Shown: in pieces, positions 61,222-64,000 of the stretch | Layout of the letters: every line of letters begins with the position of its first letter | How positions within the stretch are numbered: the first letter of the stretch is position 1 | Assembly (NCBI RefSeq): GCF_028885415.1 | Contig: NZ_CP118527.1 | Location: 7,316,001-7,380,000 of the forward strand | Direction of reading: 5' to 3' | Length of the DNA stretch: 64,000 bases | Origin: Streptomyces coeruleorubidus | Lineage (GTDB): Bacteria; Actinomycetota; Actinomycetes; Streptomycetales; Streptomycetaceae | The notes under the pieces: generated by a model | Database searches by the model: none | Told to the model about the DNA's origin: nothing | The model's input: only the letters and a program-made list of their open reading frames with translations | Translations under genes and position numbers: made by a program

Positions 61222-62238
61222 ATGCGCGGAGCAGTCATCCACGCCCCCGGCGACGTGCGCTTCGAGAACCTCGACGATCCGGAGATCATCAACCCGACCG
61301 ACGCGGTGATCCGGACGGTCGCCACCTGCGTGTGCGGCTCGGACCTGTGGCCCTACCGCGGCGCGGAACCCATCGGCGATCCGCATCCGATGGGGCACGA
61401 GTACGTCGGCATCGTGGAGGAGGTGGGCAGCGAGGTCGCGGGCGTCCAGCCCGGCCAGTTCGTCGTCGGCTCCTTCGCCACCTCGGACAACACCTGCGCC
61501 AACTGCCGTAACGGCTGGCAATCGAACTGCCTCCACCGCGAGTTCATGAGCACCTGCCAGGCCGACTACGTCCGCATCCCCAACGCGCACGGCACCCTCG
61601 TCGCCACCGACGGGCACCCGGACGGCGAGTTCGTGCCGAGCCTGCTCGCCGTCTCCGATGTGATGGGCACCGGTTGGTACGCCGCCCTCGCCGCCGAAGT
61701 GAGGCCCGGATCGACGGCCGTGGTCGTCGGCGACGGAGCGGTCGGCCTGTGCGGGGTCATCGCCGCGCGCGAGCTCGGCGCCGAGCGGATCATCGCCATG
61801 AGCCGTCATGAGTCCCGGCAGAAGCTCGCCGTCGAGTTCGGGGCCACCGACATCGTCGGTGAACGCGGCGAGGAAGGCGTCGCCCGCGTCAAGGACCTGA
61901 CCGGCGGCATCGGCGCGGACTCCGTGCTGGAGTGCGTCGGCACGCCCGAGGCCATGCGGCAGGCCCTGCACTCCGCCCGGCCCGGCGGCAACGTCGGCTT
62001 CGTCGGCGTCCCGCACGACGTGCAGGTCGACGGCGTGGAGCTGTTCTTCTCCCACGTCGGCCTGCGCGGCGGCCCCGCGCCCGTCCGCCGTTACCTGCCC
62101 GACCTGATCGACCGCGTCCTGTCCGGCCGGATCGACCCGGGCAAGGTCTTCGACCTCATACTGCCCCTTGAGCAGGTCGCCGAGGGCTACCGGGCGATGG
62201 ACGAGCGCCGTGCCATCAAGGCTCTCCTCAAGCCCTGA
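61222..62238 (+). CDS. Zinc-dependent medium-chain alcohol dehydrogenase
   Basis: 338 residues. GroES-like domain with catalytic zinc ligands CVCGSDLW and GHEYVG, a structural zinc loop (NTCANCRNGWQSNC) in which three of the usual four cysteines remain and Asp stands near the first, and a Rossmann domain (VVGDGAVGLCGV). NAD(P)-dependent alcohol or polyol oxidation is expected. ATG 61222 follows GAAGGAAG; an upstream start at 61183 is less likely. Confidence 0.9.
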   Translation: MRGAVIHAPGDVRFENLDDPEIINPTDAVIRTVATCVCGSDLWPYRGAEPIGDPHPMGHEYVGIVEEVGSEVAGVQPGQFVVGSFATSDNTCANCRNGWQSNCLHREFMSTCQADYVRIPNAHGTLVATDGHPDGEFVPSLLAVSDVMGTGWYAALAAEVRPGSTAVVVGDGAVGLCGVIAARELGAERIIAMSRHESRQKLAVEFGATDIVGERGEEGVARVKDLTGGIGADSVLECVGTPEAMRQALHSARPGGNVGFVGVPHDVQVDGVELFFSHVGLRGGPAPVRRYLPDLIDRVLSGRIDPGKVFDLILPLEQVAEGYRAMDERRAIKALLKP

Positions 62239-62357
62239 CCACAAACGCGTCCGCAATCGCGTCCGCAATCACGTCACAAACGCGCCCGCACCCGGGGCCG
62301 CACCCAGACGGTGCGGCCACGGACCGGGAAACACCCCCGCTCACGCAAGGACTGACC

Positions 62358-63041
62358 ATGACCACCTTCGCCCTCGTCGGCGCCGGGCCGGGCCTCGGGC
62401 TTGCCACCGCCCGCCGCTTCGGAGCGGCCGGCCACACCGTCGCCCTCATCGCCCGCAACGCGGAGAAGCTGGACGGCTTGACGGCCGACCTCGCCCGTGA
62501 CGACATCCGGGCCCGCGGCTTCGTCGCCGATGTCCTCGACGTCGAGTCGCTGACCGCGGCCCTGTACGCGGCTGCCGCCGACCTGGGACCCATCGAGATC
62601 CTCCAGTACAGCCCGGTGCCGCGCGCCGACTTCATGAAGCCGGTCCTCGACACGAGTGCCGACGACCTCGACGCCCCGCTCGCCTTCTCCGTCAAGGGCC
62701 CCGTCACCTGTGTGAACGCCGTCCTGCCCGGCATGCGCGAACTCGGCCGCGGCACCTTGCTGTTCGTCAACGGCTCCAGCGCCGCACGACCCAACACAAA
62801 GGTCGCCGGAACCTCGATCGCCTTCGCCGCCGAGAGCGCCTACGCCCGCATGCTGCACCACGCGCTCGCCCCGGAGAACATCCACGCCGCCCAGCTGATC
62901 ATCCCCGGAGCCATCCGGCCCGACGCCGAGCACAACAGCCCCGAGGTGCTGGCGCGGCGACTGTACGACATCCACCAGCAGCGGGACGGCTTCCGCCACT
63001 ACTCCGAGCCCCTGCCCGACCAGCCACTGGAGACCCAGTGA
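62358..63041 (+). CDS. Short-chain dehydrogenase/reductase family protein
   Basis: 227 residues. Nucleotide-binding GAGPGLGLATARRFG at the start. The catalytic Ser-Tyr-Lys set is not convincing: the region reads VNGSSAARPNTKVAGTS and then AESAYARMLHHAL without the YxxxK, so it may be an atypical SDR. ATG 62358 follows AAGGA. Overlaps the next gene by 4 bases. Confidence 0.82.
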   Translation: MTTFALVGAGPGLGLATARRFGAAGHTVALIARNAEKLDGLTADLARDDIRARGFVADVLDVESLTAALYAAAADLGPIEILQYSPVPRADFMKPVLDTSADDLDAPLAFSVKGPVTCVNAVLPGMRELGRGTLLFVNGSSAARPNTKVAGTSIAFAAESAYARMLHHALAPENIHAAQLIIPGAIRPDAEHNSPEVLARRLYDIHQQRDGFRHYSEPLPDQPLETQ

Positions 63042-63556
63042 GCCCCGCCGCCCTTCGCGCTCTCGCCCGGGTGGCCCCGGCCGCCGCCCTGCTGCTGGTC
63101 GCGACCGCCTGCACCCGGGATTCCCCTTCCTCCTCCCTTTCCGGGCCGGCGTCGCCGCAGGCTTCGACAGCCCCGGCCGCCACCACCTCACCCGGCAGGA
63201 CAACCGCCATGAACATCCGGCTCACCCTCAACGGCCACCACATCGCCGCCACTCTGAACGACAGCGCCACAGCCCGCGACTTCGCAGCCCAGCTGCCCCT
63301 CACCCTGTCCCTGCGCGACTTCCACCAAGCCGAGAAGATCGCCGACCTGCCCCGAAAGCTGTCCACCTCCGGCGCCCCGGAAGGAGCCGACCCCAAGGCC
63401 GGAGACCTGGCGTACTACGCGCCCTGGAACCAGCTCGCCACCTACTACCGCGACGCCCCCTACGCGGCCGGCCTGGTCCCCGTCGGGCACATGTCCGACG
63501 GCGGCACCGAGCAGCTCGCCACCGCCGACGAGATCACCGTCGAGGCCGCGCCCTGA
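63038..63556 (+). CDS. Cyclophilin-like-fold lipoprotein
   Basis: 172 residues. A lipoprotein signal (PAAALLLVATAC, lipid-modified Cys25) and a Ser/Pro/Thr-rich linker precede a cyclophilin_like domain of about 115 residues (IRLTLNGHHIAATLNDSATA to GLVPVGHMSDGG). This fold lacks known prolyl isomerase activity in small bacterial versions. GTGA overlap with the SDR. An internal ATG before NIRLTLNG could give a cytoplasmic form, as is seen in homologues. Confidence 0.82.
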   Translation: MSPAALRALARVAPAAALLLVATACTRDSPSSSLSGPASPQASTAPAATTSPGRTTAMNIRLTLNGHHIAATLNDSATARDFAAQLPLTLSLRDFHQAEKIADLPRKLSTSGAPEGADPKAGDLAYYAPWNQLATYYRDAPYAAGLVPVGHMSDGGTEQLATADEITVEAAP

Positions 63557-63654
63557 CCCGCTCCACCGCTCGTCCCTCAGGGGCCGCCCCCGCAAGAAAG
63601 GGGGAGGAGATGCTCTCTGATCCGCCGATTTCCACGCAAGGAGAGACCACACGT

Positions 63655-64000
63655 ATGCCTTCCGCATCCGGGACCACCCCCGGCAAGCTGCCCTTCGTCG
63701 TCTGGGTGCTCGCCGCCGGCACGTTCCTGATGGGGACCACCGAGTTCGTCGTCGCCGGTCTGCTGCCGGAGCTCGCCCGTGACCTCGGCGTCAGCGTCTC
63801 CGACGCCGGCCTGCTGATCACCGCCTTCGCCGTCGGCATGATCGTCGGCGCGCCGACCATGGCCATGGCGACCCTGCGCCTCCCTCAGCGCCGGACGCTG
63901 ATCCTTGCCCTGTCCGTGTTCTGCCTCGGGCATCTGGTCGCGGCCCTCAGCACATCGTTCACGATCGTCCTCCTCGCCCGCGTCGTCACGGCCCTGGCCA
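63655..64000 (+). CDS. MFS exporter (DHA1, sugar-efflux/arabinose-efflux type), N-terminal part
   Basis: 115 residues before the window ends. First helices VWVLAAGTFLMGTTEFVVAGLLP and the Asp/Arg loop (LPQRRTLILALSV) fit DHA1 exporters of the YdhP/AraJ group. ATG 63655 follows CAAGGAGAG; an in-frame ATG at 63610 behind GGGGAGG would add 15 residues. Incomplete at the 3' end. Confidence 0.88.
   Translation, partial: MPSASGTTPGKLPFVVWVLAAGTFLMGTTEFVVAGLLPELARDLGVSVSDAGLLITAFAVGMIVGAPTMAMATLRLPQRRTLILALSVFCLGHLVAALSTSFTIVLLARVVTALA

Noticed and set aside
1..64000. tRNA, rRNA and other stable RNA genes
   Set aside because: No cloverleaf-like segments with T-loop signatures or rRNA-like stretches were noticed; a tRNAscan run would be decisive.

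Overview
This is a stretch of Streptomyces-type chromosome: very high GC, strong G/C preference at third codon positions, GTG starts and stop-start overlaps everywhere, and gene families typical of the genus (SepH, CutRS, DUF4193, DUF3093, DUF3159, DUF3710, DUF5998, N-terminal-GNAT PatA). From memory the order parE ... parC ... M16 pair, ptsH, patA ... sepH ... hemH ... cutRS ... dut ... kdpDE ... trkA pair matches the core of the S. coelicolor chromosome just downstream of hrdB (about SCO5821 to SCO5901). The undecylprodigiosin (red) cluster that lies there in S. coelicolor is absent. That comparison is recollection, not a search.

Layout. 0-3 kb: tail of a trypsin-like protease, a DUF7455 zinc protein, parE. 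3.4-8 kb: a NarL-type two-component system followed by a DUF485/SSS symporter pair. 8-12 kb: a CitB/CitA-like two-component system whose 3' end has been hit by an intact IS630-family element, with a broken second copy of the regulator tail on the far side. 12-15.6 kb: an iron-box-controlled sucrase/ferredoxin-like gene, then two divergent citrate synthase paralogues, one fused to a DNA-binding domain, separated by an AT-rich operator-like spacer. 16-20 kb: CobW GTPase and parC. 20-25.5 kb: paired M16 peptidases, a c-di-AMP (ydaO) riboswitch in front of an M23 peptidase, a GntR regulator and HPr. 25.7-33 kb: PatA lysine acetyltransferase, DUF5998, a phosphodiesterase, thymidine kinase, a glyoxalase-like protein and a rhodanese. 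33-43.7 kb: sepH, an aldonolactone oxidase-like protein, an MFS exporter, ferrochelatase, an inositol phosphatase, cutRS, DUF4193 and a membrane protein. 43.8-46.3 kb: DUF3093, a thioesterase, dut and DUF3710. 46.7-56.2 kb: a potassium-themed run (kdpDE, OB-fold protein, DUF3159, two TrkA/RCK proteins, a PfkB kinase, and a permease that reads as KimA-like rather than as an amino acid carrier). 56.3-57.7 kb: an RNA m5U-type methyltransferase.

From 57.8 to 60.1 kb the sequence changes character. It holds truncated and frameshifted pieces of at least three secreted sugar hydrolases packed together, a deletion scar rather than working genes. From 60.2 kb to the end a MmyB-type regulator faces an alcohol dehydrogenase, an SDR, a cyclophilin-like lipoprotein and the start of an MFS exporter, probably one inducible unit.

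The most interesting signals are the potassium/c-di-AMP-linked set of genes, the self-contained citrate synthase divergon, five GTGATC half-sites in the leader of the DUF4193 gene, and several decayed genes that are easy to miss because their open frames look intact. No tRNA, rRNA, CRISPR array or biosynthetic cluster was seen.
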